NCBI RefSeq assembly: GCF_014636295.1
Contig: NZ_BMEC01000004.1
Span: forward strand, 209,926-273,925
Direction: 5' to 3'
Source: Marivirga lumbricoides
GTDB lineage: Bacteria; Bacteroidota; Bacteroidia; Cytophagales; Cyclobacteriaceae
Length of the DNA stretch: 64,000 bases
Part shown: positions 9,517 to 18,945 of the stretch, piece after piece
Layout of the letters: every line of letters starts with the position of its first letter
Position numbering within the stretch: position 1 is the stretch's first letter
Translations under genes and position numbers: made by a program
Notes under the pieces: generated by a model
Told to the model about the DNA's origin: nothing
Database searches by the model: none
What the model saw: the letters and a program-made list of their open reading frames with translations, nothing else

Positions 9517-12041
9517 GCTACTTCTTCTTTGAAATTATTTTCTGAGGGTAATTTGCTATAAAAATCTGATTTTTCCCCTATTCTGTTTAGGATTATATTA
9601 TGAGAGTCCTTTAAAATATTTAGGAGCACTATTTTTTCAATAATAAGAAACCTTGCAGGTTCATTCAATGAAAAATATACTTTTCCGGATTCATTTTTAA
9701 TGGGTAGTACTTCAATAATATCTCTTTTAACAAAGCTACTGAAATCCGTACCATTGTCTGAAAATTGGACATGTCCGCTTTCTACCAGCCAAAAGCCAGA
9801 AAGATTTTCATCATTTATTGAAACAGTATGTTCTCCCGTACCTAATACTTTTGTTCTGAAAAAAGTCTCAAATGTATTTATCTCATTAATAGACAGCTTT
9901 TTTAAATAAGGTACGCTTATAAGAAACTGGACTTTATCATAAAGAAGTAAATTATCTTCTCTTAGGGACCTTGAATTCACAAAATCCACATTGGAACGGA
10001 CAGCAAAATCCAGTTTTGTGGCTTCAGATTTATCTAACCTGTTAAGGAAAATGGTGTAAAACTCTGGAATATTCTTATATATGCAAATTGCTGCTGTTTC
10101 TTTTAGTAACTTGTCTTTATTCAAGAATTCCGCAGCTAATTCAAATGGAATATCTTCGGAATAAAGATATTGTAAAGTATTAATGGCACACGCACGAGTC
10201 CAGTTACTGAATCGATCGTAATCCATCTTTAAAAGGTTCCAGATTAAAGACTCCTCATCCATATGTTGTTTTCGAAACTCTATGTTCGGGAATTCTTCTT
10301 CCAGCAGCTCTATTAATCTCGGATCCTCAGGTGAAAATAATGCCTTGATCTTAAATAAAAGTGAATAATTATCTTCAAAAATTAAATCAATAAGATGATT
10401 GCTAAGGGCATGCCCGTATACATCTGAAGTTGGATAGTATGAGAAAATAGTATCTATTATTTTCTTATTATAGAAAAGCCTTAACAAACTTTTAATCAAA
10501 TAAAGACTTTCTTTATTTTCACTTTTCAGCGCTTTTTTAAGTTGGTAGAATGTTTCATTCTTCTTTTCAATTTCTGTTAATATGTAGTTATTAATCAACT
10601 GGTTGATGATTAGTTCATCCAAAGAAGTATTGAAATATTTCTTTTGATCAATCGTAGGTTTTTGGAGCTGGTGAATCAGTTTTTTTACTGCAATCAATTG
10701 AATGTTTTTATTAGGATCATTTATTGCTTTCAGTAGAACTTCCTGTGCTTCCTTTACCTCACTTAGCACCTCAAAACAAGCTTCTACAAAAAATAGATTG
10801 GCTTTTCTTTTAGAAAATTCGATCTCCAGATATTTTACAGCTTTAAAGCCAATATTTTTGAGTGCAAATTGAGCCCAGATGCTAAGTGATGGGTCAGACA
10901 AATGTTCAATTAAAACGGAAATGAAGTTGATGTCATCACTATAGCCGGCCACTATACTGGCCGATTTCTTTATTGAGTTTCTATTATCATTTAATAACTT
11001 AATCACCAGGTTTTTATCTTTGTTGTTGATCTGATTCCTCAATAAACCTTTGATTAATATAATGTCATTAGATTGCTCTACCAGCTCATACTGATTTTTC
11101 ACGGCTTCAACTTTGAACTTAACTTTCTCCAGGTATTCTATTGTGAGATTAAGCATGTTCTCAGATAAATCGTCAGTTTCATAATCTTCTTTAAACTCTT
11201 TTAAAAGTGGCAAAATATCAATTCCTACTATCTGTTTTATAGTATCCAGAATTCTTACCCTTTCTTCAGTATTACAAGAAATGAGATTTTCCTTAATGTT
11301 CTTTTCAAATTGATAGGGATTCAATTCATAGAAAACAGGGGGGGTATTATTATAGGCAGTAAAACTCTCTGTTTCTTCTTCACTTATTGATTTAAAAACC
11401 CACTCTATTTGAAAAGAATTAAATATAAAATTTAGCAGTCCAATTCCTATTAAGATAAATAGAGGAATCCATAGCAGATACTGTGCTTTGTTAGGAATGT
11501 AATCATAAATAATTCCAAAAAGAGCAATGGATAGTATCAGTACATAAGTTTCAATGGAGAAATATTTCTTAAGCGACTTATTTCCAGAGGCAATAACCGC
11601 CACTTTTTGATTGGTTATTTTTAAAGTTAACCAACTGTAAAAGCTAATAGGTATGCCCAAAATGAAAGTAATTGAACCAAATAGACCAAAGGAGGTGATT
11701 ACTTCATTGTATGAAAAATTAATAAATGTTAGAAAAAGGCATATTGAGCTAAAGATAAGTACTACAATGTTGGTAAGATTCTGAAAGAGTCTCACACTTA
11801 TTTTGGGGCGAACAAACCAGTAGAGATGCTGATATGTATTGTGTTTGTAAATAGTTAAAACAATTAGAGATCCAATAAGAAGAAAGTAAGCTGCTTTATT
11901 GGAGAAGAGAATGGATGCACCAAAGAAATATACAGAGGCCAGGCATAAAAAGGTGACTATGCTTAGAAAGGCCTGAACCGTGTATAGTTTAGCTAATTTA
12001 GCTGAGTATAAATTGCTGTGCGCCTGCTTGTTCACATTCAT
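9513..12041 (-). CDS. Multi-TM protein with HEAT-like repeats and degenerate cNMP-binding-like domain
   Basis: 842 aa and the first gene of the operon. Residues 1 to about 225 contain roughly seven hydrophobic helices and no signal peptide. Residues about 260-710 are helical repeats of HEAT type (for example LIEHLSDPSLSIWAQFALKN and LLKAINDPNKNIQLIAVKKL). Residues about 715-825 resemble a cyclic-nucleotide-monophosphate-binding barrel (TKVLGTGEHTVSI, GFWLVESGHVQFSD), but the phosphate-binding cassette is not obvious, so ligand binding is doubtful. The layout recalls TM/HEAT/cNMP proteins related to the nucleotide-translocase superfamily, although I cannot assign a transport function. Its stop overlaps the start of the phosphatase gene (ATGA). 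Role inferred: membrane sensor or scaffold for the downstream phosphatase, TIR and STAND proteins. Confidence 0.72.
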   Translation of the reverse strand: MNVNKQAHSNLYSAKLAKLYTVQAFLSIVTFLCLASVYFFGASILFSNKAAYFLLIGSLIVLTIYKHNTYQHLYWFVRPKISVRLFQNLTNIVVLIFSSICLFLTFINFSYNEVITSFGLFGSITFILGIPISFYSWLTLKITNQKVAVIASGNKSLKKYFSIETYVLILSIALFGIIYDYIPNKAQYLLWIPLFILIGIGLLNFIFNSFQIEWVFKSISEEETESFTAYNNTPPVFYELNPYQFEKNIKENLISCNTEERVRILDTIKQIVGIDILPLLKEFKEDYETDDLSENMLNLTIEYLEKVKFKVEAVKNQYELVEQSNDIILIKGLLRNQINNKDKNLVIKLLNDNRNSIKKSASIVAGYSDDINFISVLIEHLSDPSLSIWAQFALKNIGFKAVKYLEIEFSKRKANLFFVEACFEVLSEVKEAQEVLLKAINDPNKNIQLIAVKKLIHQLQKPTIDQKKYFNTSLDELIINQLINNYILTEIEKKNETFYQLKKALKSENKESLYLIKSLLRLFYNKKIIDTIFSYYPTSDVYGHALSNHLIDLIFEDNYSLLFKIKALFSPEDPRLIELLEEEFPNIEFRKQHMDEESLIWNLLKMDYDRFSNWTRACAINTLQYLYSEDIPFELAAEFLNKDKLLKETAAICIYKNIPEFYTIFLNRLDKSEATKLDFAVRSNVDFVNSRSLREDNLLLYDKVQFLISVPYLKKLSINEINTFETFFRTKVLGTGEHTVSINDENLSGFWLVESGHVQFSDNGTDFSSFVKRDIIEVLPIKNESGKVYFSLNEPARFLIIEKIVLLNILKDSHNIILNRIGEKSDFYSKLPSENNFKEEVA

Positions 12042-12178
12042 TTTTAAAGCTAAACTTAAATATTTATTTATACAAGAAAGCAGTTGTTATCGATTGAAAT
12101 CTTTTACTTATCGAAAAGGATTTACATCATTTTTCAATTTTATAAGGAAAAGTGGTGATAATAGTTATTATTGTAATT

Positions 12179-12186
12179 TAATTTTG
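12179..12186 (+). promoter_or_regulatory. Candidate -7 element for the SiaC-like gene
   Basis: TAATTTTG fits the Bacteroidota -7 consensus TAnnTTTG and lies 23 nt before the ATG at 12210. No clear TTTG -33 element sits at the usual 19-21 nt upstream, so this is a weak call. Confidence 0.35.
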
Positions 12187-12209
12187 AACTAACAAGACCT
12201 AAACTACTT

Positions 12210-12602
12210 ATGAGTGTATTGGAAATACCTGCCAAAGAAGCGGCACCTTATGTTAAATTTGATGAGGGTAATGCTTTATTAGTAATTAAAGGAAAGTCAT
12301 ATGATGATGATATAGTGATGCTTTTTAGCATGATTAGATCTAAGATAAAAGCTTTTGGAAAAACCTCCCCGTCAAAATTGGATGTGAACATTTTTTTAAA
12401 ATACTTTAATACCTCTTCTTCAAAATGTTTATTTGATTTACTTTCTGATTTAAAAGATGTGCAGGAATCAGCTGGCCTAGATTTAAAAATGGTATGGAAT
12501 TTTGTAGAGGGTGATGAGGAAATGGAAGAAGAAATCCTGGATTTCAGAGAGTCCCTAGATATGGATTTCGATATTATTCCTCTGGAAGATAGTTTAGCAT
12601 AA
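12210..12602 (+). CDS. SiaC-family (DUF1987) regulatory phosphoprotein
   Basis: 130 aa, small acidic cytoplasmic protein. The segment LKYFNTSSSKCLFDLL matches the DUF1987/SiaC core, and the acceptor Thr falls at residue 68, the same number as the phosphorylated Thr68 reported for Pseudomonas SiaC. The end (EILDFRESLDMDFDIIPLE) is also typical of the family. In Pseudomonas, SiaB phosphorylates SiaC and the PP2C enzyme SiaA removes the phosphate; free SiaC then activates the diguanylate cyclase SiaD. Here the gene is divergent from an operon holding a SpoIIE/PP2C phosphatase, so the phosphatase-substrate pair is conserved, but no SiaB-like kinase or GGDEF gene is visible in the window. The output here could therefore differ. 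A terminator follows. Confidence 0.85.
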   Translation: MSVLEIPAKEAAPYVKFDEGNALLVIKGKSYDDDIVMLFSMIRSKIKAFGKTSPSKLDVNIFLKYFNTSSSKCLFDLLSDLKDVQESAGLDLKMVWNFVEGDEEMEEEILDFRESLDMDFDIIPLEDSLA

Positions 12603-12622
12603 TATTATAAATTTGTTAATAA

Positions 12623-12654
12623 CAGGGAGAGCTGTATCATGCCTCCCTGCTTTT
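12623..12654 (+). terminator. Intrinsic terminator after the SiaC-like gene
   Basis: CAGGGAG (12623-12629) pairs with CTCCCTG (12643-12649), followed by CTTTT. It begins 20 nt after the stop codon. It lies between convergent genes. Confidence 0.75.
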
Positions 12655-12660
12655 AATTGT

Positions 12661-14064
12661 CTATTTCAAAAGCTTCAACTCGTCCAAATTATAAATTCCA
12701 AAAGCTCTTTTATTGGAAATGCTGCTGTAAATAGATTTGGAAGGAAAGCTTTTTGCACTTTCTTTGCGTGCAAGTGGTGATCCTGCCGTAATATAATTGA
12801 TAGCCGCATTTAAAAGGAACTCTTCCTGATCTCCTAATTGCTTTACAACTAAATCATTATCTTTTAAAGCTATGTTGGGAATAAAGCCTTTATCATAATC
12901 AGAGTTATTTAAACTATTAAATGATTTTGTAATAATAGGCTGCATTCCCCAGGTGTTTTCAGGATTGTCTTCCTCATAAAATGTAGTAGATCCTACATTT
13001 TTACCAACTGTAGTGTCCCCAATAATATAAATATCCATAAATGGCAATAGCCCATTAATTAAAAGCTCAGAAGCTGAGGCTGTTCTTGATGATGTAAGCA
13101 CTGTTAGTTCAGGGCCTTGAAGACTATTTCCTATATTGGCTGCTTTATCTATAAATTTTCTATTAAGAGAAGCGGCTCCTTCCTGATCTATAATTGCCTG
13201 CTTCAGGCCTTCATTGTAGTCTCTTTTTACAAAGATATTTTCTGAGCTAATGTTAGCGCCTACCAAACTGGCTAAATTGATAGTAGCAGACTCCGCACCA
13301 CCACCATTGTATCTTAAATCCAGTATCAGGTGCTGAATACCTTCTCCTTTAAAATTCTGGAAAATTTCATCCATTTCTTGTAGATATTGAGTATTACTGG
13401 CGGTGGGGCCGGTAGCAAAGAAATTGTAAACATAATAGCCTATCTTTTTTCCATTCACAGTATAAACTGTGTCTAAATAATTTGGGTTTTCAGCAAATTC
13501 AAGTGTAGAAAACTGTTGCTGACCTAAGCTTTCAAATCTATTAGATGTTTCTTTGTAGCGGAATAGTGTCAGTGTATGTGTTTCACTGATAGCATCCAAT
13601 AGATTAAGGTAATTGTCAATAGTTAAAGGAGTGCCATTTACTTCAGTAAATACATCGCCTCTTTTTAAATTGTTACCACTTGCCGGTGAGCCCTTTTTTA
13701 CATATGAAATGTGTCCTAGCACACCGTTAGGCCTGTTACTATCTAAATACAGTATAAATTCATAACCTGCTTCTTTGTTAACTCCCTGTAAAGAATTGAG
13801 TAATTCAATGAAATTAGGCTGGATCCAGGAAAACCTGTCTTTATCAGAAAGTAAGCTTCTAAAATACTCACCAGGATCTTTACCTGTATTTTGTTTTCCG
13901 GGTAGTTCATTATTCCAATAATAGTAGAGACTCATTTCATCATAAATCCAATTATTTACATACTCATTAGAACCACTACCTGTTTCTGAATTAACATCAT
14001 CCTCTTTGCAGCCAAGGAGATTAATTATTAATAATAAGGTTAAAAGTAATTGAAACTGTTTCAT
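12661..14064 (-). CDS. S41-family (tail-specific type) peptidase lipoprotein
   Basis: 467 aa. The N-terminus is a lipoprotein signal with the lipobox LLGC (Cys19). A PDZ-like segment lies at about 85-165 (GHISYVKKGSPASGNNLKRG), followed by the S41 core with LILDLRYNGGG and the nucleophile region SSRTASASELL; the likely catalytic Ser is residue 332. S41 enzymes cleave unfolded or C-terminal peptide ends in the periplasm. The anchored form without a C-terminal barrel is common in Bacteroidota. It follows the PhzF-like gene by 18 nt and probably shares its transcript. The substrate is unknown. Confidence 0.88.
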   Translation of the reverse strand: MKQFQLLLTLLLIINLLGCKEDDVNSETGSGSNEYVNNWIYDEMSLYYYWNNELPGKQNTGKDPGEYFRSLLSDKDRFSWIQPNFIELLNSLQGVNKEAGYEFILYLDSNRPNGVLGHISYVKKGSPASGNNLKRGDVFTEVNGTPLTIDNYLNLLDAISETHTLTLFRYKETSNRFESLGQQQFSTLEFAENPNYLDTVYTVNGKKIGYYVYNFFATGPTASNTQYLQEMDEIFQNFKGEGIQHLILDLRYNGGGAESATINLASLVGANISSENIFVKRDYNEGLKQAIIDQEGAASLNRKFIDKAANIGNSLQGPELTVLTSSRTASASELLINGLLPFMDIYIIGDTTVGKNVGSTTFYEEDNPENTWGMQPIITKSFNSLNNSDYDKGFIPNIALKDNDLVVKQLGDQEEFLLNAAINYITAGSPLARKESAKSFPSKSIYSSISNKRAFGIYNLDELKLLK

Positions 14065-14082
14065 AGTTTAAAAATTTACAAA

Positions 14083-14898
14083 TTACATTAAGAATGAACC
14101 TTCTACTGAACTATAAGTTTGCCCTGTTAAATGTACGAATTCATCATCTAACCCAGATTTAAAATAACCGCCTCTTGGACTCAGTTGTTTTGAGATCATT
14201 TGTTGTTTGTTTAGCTTTTCAGACCAGTAGGGGACAAGTAAAGCATGAGACGATCCAGTGGCATGATCTTCTAACTGTTGAACATGTGGTACAATTGTTC
14301 TGCTTACAAAATCTACCTCATTTGAGGGAGCTGTAACTGCATAGCCGAATGTGTCAATTTTTCTTAATGCAGCAAAATCAGGCTTCATTTCTTTTACTTG
14401 CTGTTCGCTTTCTAACACCACTATATGTTTATTATCATTCACCAAATAATGTATTATTTTATTTCCCAGCGCTTCTTCTAAACCTTTAGGAGCTTTCTTT
14501 TGCTCTTTGGATGCAATGCTATGAAGTGAGATTTCATATTCTTGTGCACTAACAGATCGTCCGGATATAATTTCAGTACCTGAGATCAGTTTAAATTCCC
14601 CTACAGTTTCTGAGCCTTTTGGTGATTGATTGCTAAGAAATGCAATGGAGGCTAATGATCCGTGTCCACACAATCCAATTTCTGCATCTGGTGCGTACCA
14701 GCGTACATTATAGACGTCAGGTTTATCTGTAGCCCATAAAAAGCTTGTGGCGGGCTGGTGTAAGTCTTTAGCTATAGCTTGCATTTTTTCCGAAGAAATA
14801 GGCTTATCTAACAGCATGACTGCACAAGGATTACCGAGGAAATCCTGCTTTAAGTTGGAAAATGCATTAATTATTGCAAAAGGGAAATGTTTAGGCAT
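14083..14898 (-). CDS. PhzF-family isomerase-like protein lacking the catalytic Glu
   Basis: 271 aa, full length for the PhzF family, which is built of two diaminopimelate-epimerase-like halves. Family landmarks are FLGNPCAVMLL (20-30), GLCGHGSLASIAFL and HATGSSHALLVPYW. In active PhzF the segment after the first landmark reads MxxIAxExNxSETxF, with Glu45 as the acid/base. Here the aligned segment is MQAIAKDLHQPATSF, so Ser-Glu is replaced by Pro49-Ala50. The fold should be intact, but proton-transfer isomerisation as in PhzF is unlikely to work in the same way. It starts 9 nt after the small zinc-ribbon gene at 14908-15063. The substrate is unknown. Confidence 0.88.
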   Translation of the reverse strand: MPKHFPFAIINAFSNLKQDFLGNPCAVMLLDKPISSEKMQAIAKDLHQPATSFLWATDKPDVYNVRWYAPDAEIGLCGHGSLASIAFLSNQSPKGSETVGEFKLISGTEIISGRSVSAQEYEISLHSIASKEQKKAPKGLEEALGNKIIHYLVNDNKHIVVLESEQQVKEMKPDFAALRKIDTFGYAVTAPSNEVDFVSRTIVPHVQQLEDHATGSSHALLVPYWSEKLNKQQMISKQLSPRGGYFKSGLDDEFVHLTGQTYSSVEGSFLM

Positions 14899-14907
14899 AT
14901 GGTTGTC

Positions 14908-15063
14908 TTAAAATAATAAACTAATGAGAAAAATAATGACCAAAACTAAAGCAATGAGAGGTATCTTACTTTGCGCTTTTACAGGAAATTCATATTGACA
15001 AATAGGACAGGTGCCGGCCTTTTTATCAATCATCATTGCACATGAAGGACATTCTTTCTTCAT
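14908..15063 (-). CDS. 51-aa zinc-ribbon plus TM-helix small protein
   Basis: The short frame begins ATG at 15063. The N-terminus carries two CxxC knuckles (CPSC at residues 5-8, CPIC at 19-22), which fit a zinc ribbon. A single C-terminal TM helix (IPLIALVLVIIFLISLLF) runs to the stop. It ends 9 nt before the PhzF-like start, so it probably leads that operon. Comparable double-CxxC/TM mini-proteins occur in Bacteroidota but have no assigned role. Evidence is the intact cysteine pattern and the clean hydrophobic tail rather than homology. Confidence 0.72.
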   Translation of the reverse strand: MKKECPSCAMMIDKKAGTCPICQYEFPVKAQSKIPLIALVLVIIFLISLLF

Positions 15064-15534
15064 AAATTTTAAAGCTATTTAAAATGAAACTGTTTTAGTA
15101 TTAAATGGCATTAAACAGAAGTGATTCTCTAACCTTTCGTGGTTTGTAACTACTGAATTGCTAGTATAACAAATAAATGAAAAAATGATTGCTTTTTATA
15201 TTTAATTTTAAGAAATTTAATTAGCGATTTAGGAGATAGAGATAGCTCCAAACGCTTATAAGAGGTATATAAATAATTATTACAATTATTTTAACCCCAA
15301 AGGCGAGTTTAAGCTCGCCTTTTGGATTTTCCAACTAATTGAATTCCTCTTGATTATTCTTTCCCTTAACAGTAATACCTCTTTTCAATTGGATAATAGT
15401 ATATTCATTACTGTAAAATTTTAATTTCACTTTAATAAAATCCCTTGACTTAAATACCTCTGTTTAATTAAATCAAAACCTGACTGAAAACCTCTAAAAT
15501 TATACTAATTTAGCTTCCGTAAATAATCAGGAAA
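15064..15534. other. 471-bp divergent intergenic region
   Basis: AT-rich spacer between the small zinc-ribbon gene (minus) and the TrhA gene (plus). No ORF of convincing composition is present. It holds one isolated stable hairpin near 15297-15325 (listed separately) that ends no annotated gene. The motif ACCTCT recurs at about 15378, 15459 and 15492 in AT-rich context, but this may be chance. Confidence 0.5.
15297..15325 (+). terminator. Orphan terminator-like hairpin
   Basis: AAAGGCGAG pairs with CTCGCCTTT around a TTTAAG-type loop, then TTGGATTTT. On the plus strand it looks like an intrinsic terminator, but no plus-strand gene lies upstream within 2.6 kb, so it could end an unannotated small RNA. 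Confidence 0.45.
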
Positions 15535-16176
15535 ATGAGTGAGAAAATTCAGAGACCCCAAACTTTGGAGGAAGAACTGGCAAACAGTTTAACACATGGA
15601 ATAGGCGTACTTTTTAGTGTTGTGGCTATTTCTTTGCTTATTACTTTCTCTGTGCTCAATGGAAATGTTTTACACATTATCAGTAGTAGCTTTTTCGGTG
15701 GGGCTTTTCTTTTAATGTATACATTTTCAACCTTATATCATGCTATTCAACACTCAAAAACTAAAACACTTTTAAGAATATTTGACCATATAAGTATCTA
15801 CATTCTTATAGCAGGCACCTACACGCCCTTTTTGCTTATTGGTTTAGGCGGAACAATAGGATGGGTAATGTTTGGGATTGTGTGGTTAATAGCGGTCTTA
15901 GGGATCTTCTTCAAGATTTTCTATAAGCATCGCTTCCCCCGAATGTCATTAATATTGTATCTCGGAATGGGTTGGATTGCTGTTTTTATTGCTTTCCCAC
16001 TATATGAAAATTTACCATCGCATATTTTAGCCCTCCTGTTGGGTGGAGGTTTAAGCTACACTTTAGGAACTATCTTCTATGTGAATAAAAAGATGCTTTA
16101 CTCACATGCTATATGGCATATATTCGTTCTTATTGGCACTATTACACATTTTATAGCAGTTATGTATCTGGTGTAA
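15535..16176 (+). CDS. trhA: Hemolysin III / TrhA (PAQR superfamily) membrane protein
   Basis: 213 aa with about seven TM helices. Family motifs are visible: EEELANSLTHGIGV at the start, STLYHAIQHSKTKTLLRIFDH in the middle and HAIWHIFVLIGTITHF at the end. They supply the conserved His/Asp set that binds metal in PAQR proteins. Bacterial members are inner-membrane proteins once described as hemolysin III and more recently linked to membrane-energetics homeostasis; a direct lytic role is doubtful. It is a stand-alone gene. The ATG has strong family agreement on its position. Confidence 0.9.
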   Translation: MSEKIQRPQTLEEELANSLTHGIGVLFSVVAISLLITFSVLNGNVLHIISSSFFGGAFLLMYTFSTLYHAIQHSKTKTLLRIFDHISIYILIAGTYTPFLLIGLGGTIGWVMFGIVWLIAVLGIFFKIFYKHRFPRMSLILYLGMGWIAVFIAFPLYENLPSHILALLLGGGLSYTLGTIFYVNKKMLYSHAIWHIFVLIGTITHFIAVMYLV

Positions 16177-16244
16177 TTCTGTACTCCAAAACCTATTACA
16201 GTTGAAATAACCACACCAGCTTAAATTACTATAGTTGTAATGCT

Positions 16245-16625
16245 TTATTCTTTGATATCCAATAGTTTTTTAATTGATTCAAACGTTTGGGTTTCTCTTT
16301 CATGAATAAGCCCATCTGCCAGGATAACTTCTTGTAAATCATTTACAATTCTGTCCGGGTGGATTGCTGTGTCTTTAAAAGTTAGGTAATTGTGATATAT
16401 TAAATGATTGATATCACCATCATTTAGAGACTCATAAGCTTCCTGTATATTAACGAATTTACTTCTTAGTTTGTCAAGGTCTTCTATATCAGGAAAGTAA
16501 TCTTCCATTTTAGAAATAATTACTTCAATTTCAGCTCCTTTAATAGTAAAATCTGAATTAGCAATATGCACAAGAAGAAAAATGATAAATTCCTGATATT
16601 GTTTGAATATATGCTGTTTGTCCAT
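16245..16625 (-). CDS. TerB-like domain protein
   Basis: 126 aa, all helical and soluble. The C-terminal ILADGLIHERETQTFESIKK matches the second acidic helix of TerB/TerB-like domains (ADGxIxxxE), and the earlier ANSDFTIKGAE is a weaker form of the first. TerB folds are metal-binding helical bundles found in stress and envelope-associated contexts. It is a single-domain version with no ter-gene neighbours. It lies downstream of groEL but after the groEL terminator reading direction, with its own spacing from the flanking genes. Confidence 0.65.
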   Translation of the reverse strand: MDKQHIFKQYQEFIIFLLVHIANSDFTIKGAEIEVIISKMEDYFPDIEDLDKLRSKFVNIQEAYESLNDGDINHLIYHNYLTFKDTAIHPDRIVNDLQEVILADGLIHERETQTFESIKKLLDIKE

Positions 16626-16672
16626 GAGTCGTTAATTATTTCGTAAATTTAATTTAATTTACGTTAAGAAAA

Positions 16673-16703
16673 TAAAAAAGGCTTTGTCAATCGACAAAGC
16701 CTT
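16673..16703 (-). terminator. Intrinsic terminator after groEL
   Basis: AAGGCTTTGTC (16678-16688) pairs with GACAAAGCCTT (16693-16703) around a 4-nt loop. On the minus strand it is followed by a run of T. It sits 26 nt after the groEL stop codon. Confidence 0.9.
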
Positions 16704-16728
16704 GATTTTCTTCTAAGAACAGGGCATT

Positions 16729-18384
<1,656 letters not shown>

Positions 18385-18405
18385 TTATGTTTTTAATAAA
18401 TGGGT

Positions 18406-18684
18406 TTATACAATCGCGAAGATGTCAGACTCACGCATAATAAGGTATTCTTTACCTTCAACAGTAATCTCAGTACCTGCATATTTACCATATAAAACTG
18501 AATCACCAACTTTTACAGTAATTGGCTCATCAGGCTTACCAGTTCCAACAGCTACTACATTACCTCTTTGCGGCTTTTCTTTAGCAGTATCAGGAATAAT
18601 AATACCTGAAGCTGTTTTTTCTTCTGCTGCAGCAGGCTCTACCAGAACCCGGTCTGCTAGTGGTTTAATGTTTACGTTTGACAT
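18406..18684 (-). CDS. groES: Co-chaperonin GroES
   Basis: 92 aa from ATG at 18684. The frame stays open 36 codons further upstream, but that extension is not GroES-like and would include the promoter, so the internal ATG is chosen. Motifs: [29 protein letters not shown] (mobile loop) and [14 protein letters not shown]. It forms the heptameric lid of GroEL. A promoter-like pair of elements is seen upstream at 18728-18761. No CIRCE inverted repeat (TTAGCACTC-N9-GAGTGCTAA) was found. Confidence 0.98.
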   Translation of the reverse strand: MSNVNIKPLADRVLVEPAAAEEKTASGIIIPDTAKEKPQRGNVVAVGTGKPDEPITVKVGDSVLYGKYAGTEITVEGKEYLIMRESDIFAIV

Positions 18685-18727
18685 TGTGTTATAATTAGTG
18701 TTTAAATTCATTTGATGTACTAGGGAT

Positions 18728-18761
18728 AGCATTTTGTATGCCATAGAAAATTGTGTGTCAA
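18728..18761 (-). promoter_or_regulatory. Candidate groESL promoter (overlapping sigma-70-like and sigma-54-like elements)
   Basis: On the minus strand TTGACA (18761-18756), a 17-nt spacer and TACAAA (18738-18733) form a sigma-70-like pair. The same DNA contains TGGCATACAAAATGCT (18743-18728), which keeps the GG and GC of the sigma-54 -24/-12 box at the correct 10-nt spacing. Either start would give a leader of about 30-40 nt before groES. Which one is used cannot be told from sequence. Confidence 0.45.
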
Positions 18762-18945
18762 AATTGCAGAGTTTTAGGAGAGAATATGACACGTAATATA
18801 TCCTGTAAAATTGCTAATGCTTTTTTGTCAGTTTGTATTTATATTAGGAGGTGATTTTCGTCGTATTTTGGCATGGATCAGTGGCGTATCAATAATAATG
18901 AATTACTGAATTTATCGCTAAAAGCATTTTAAAAACTCATAAAAT

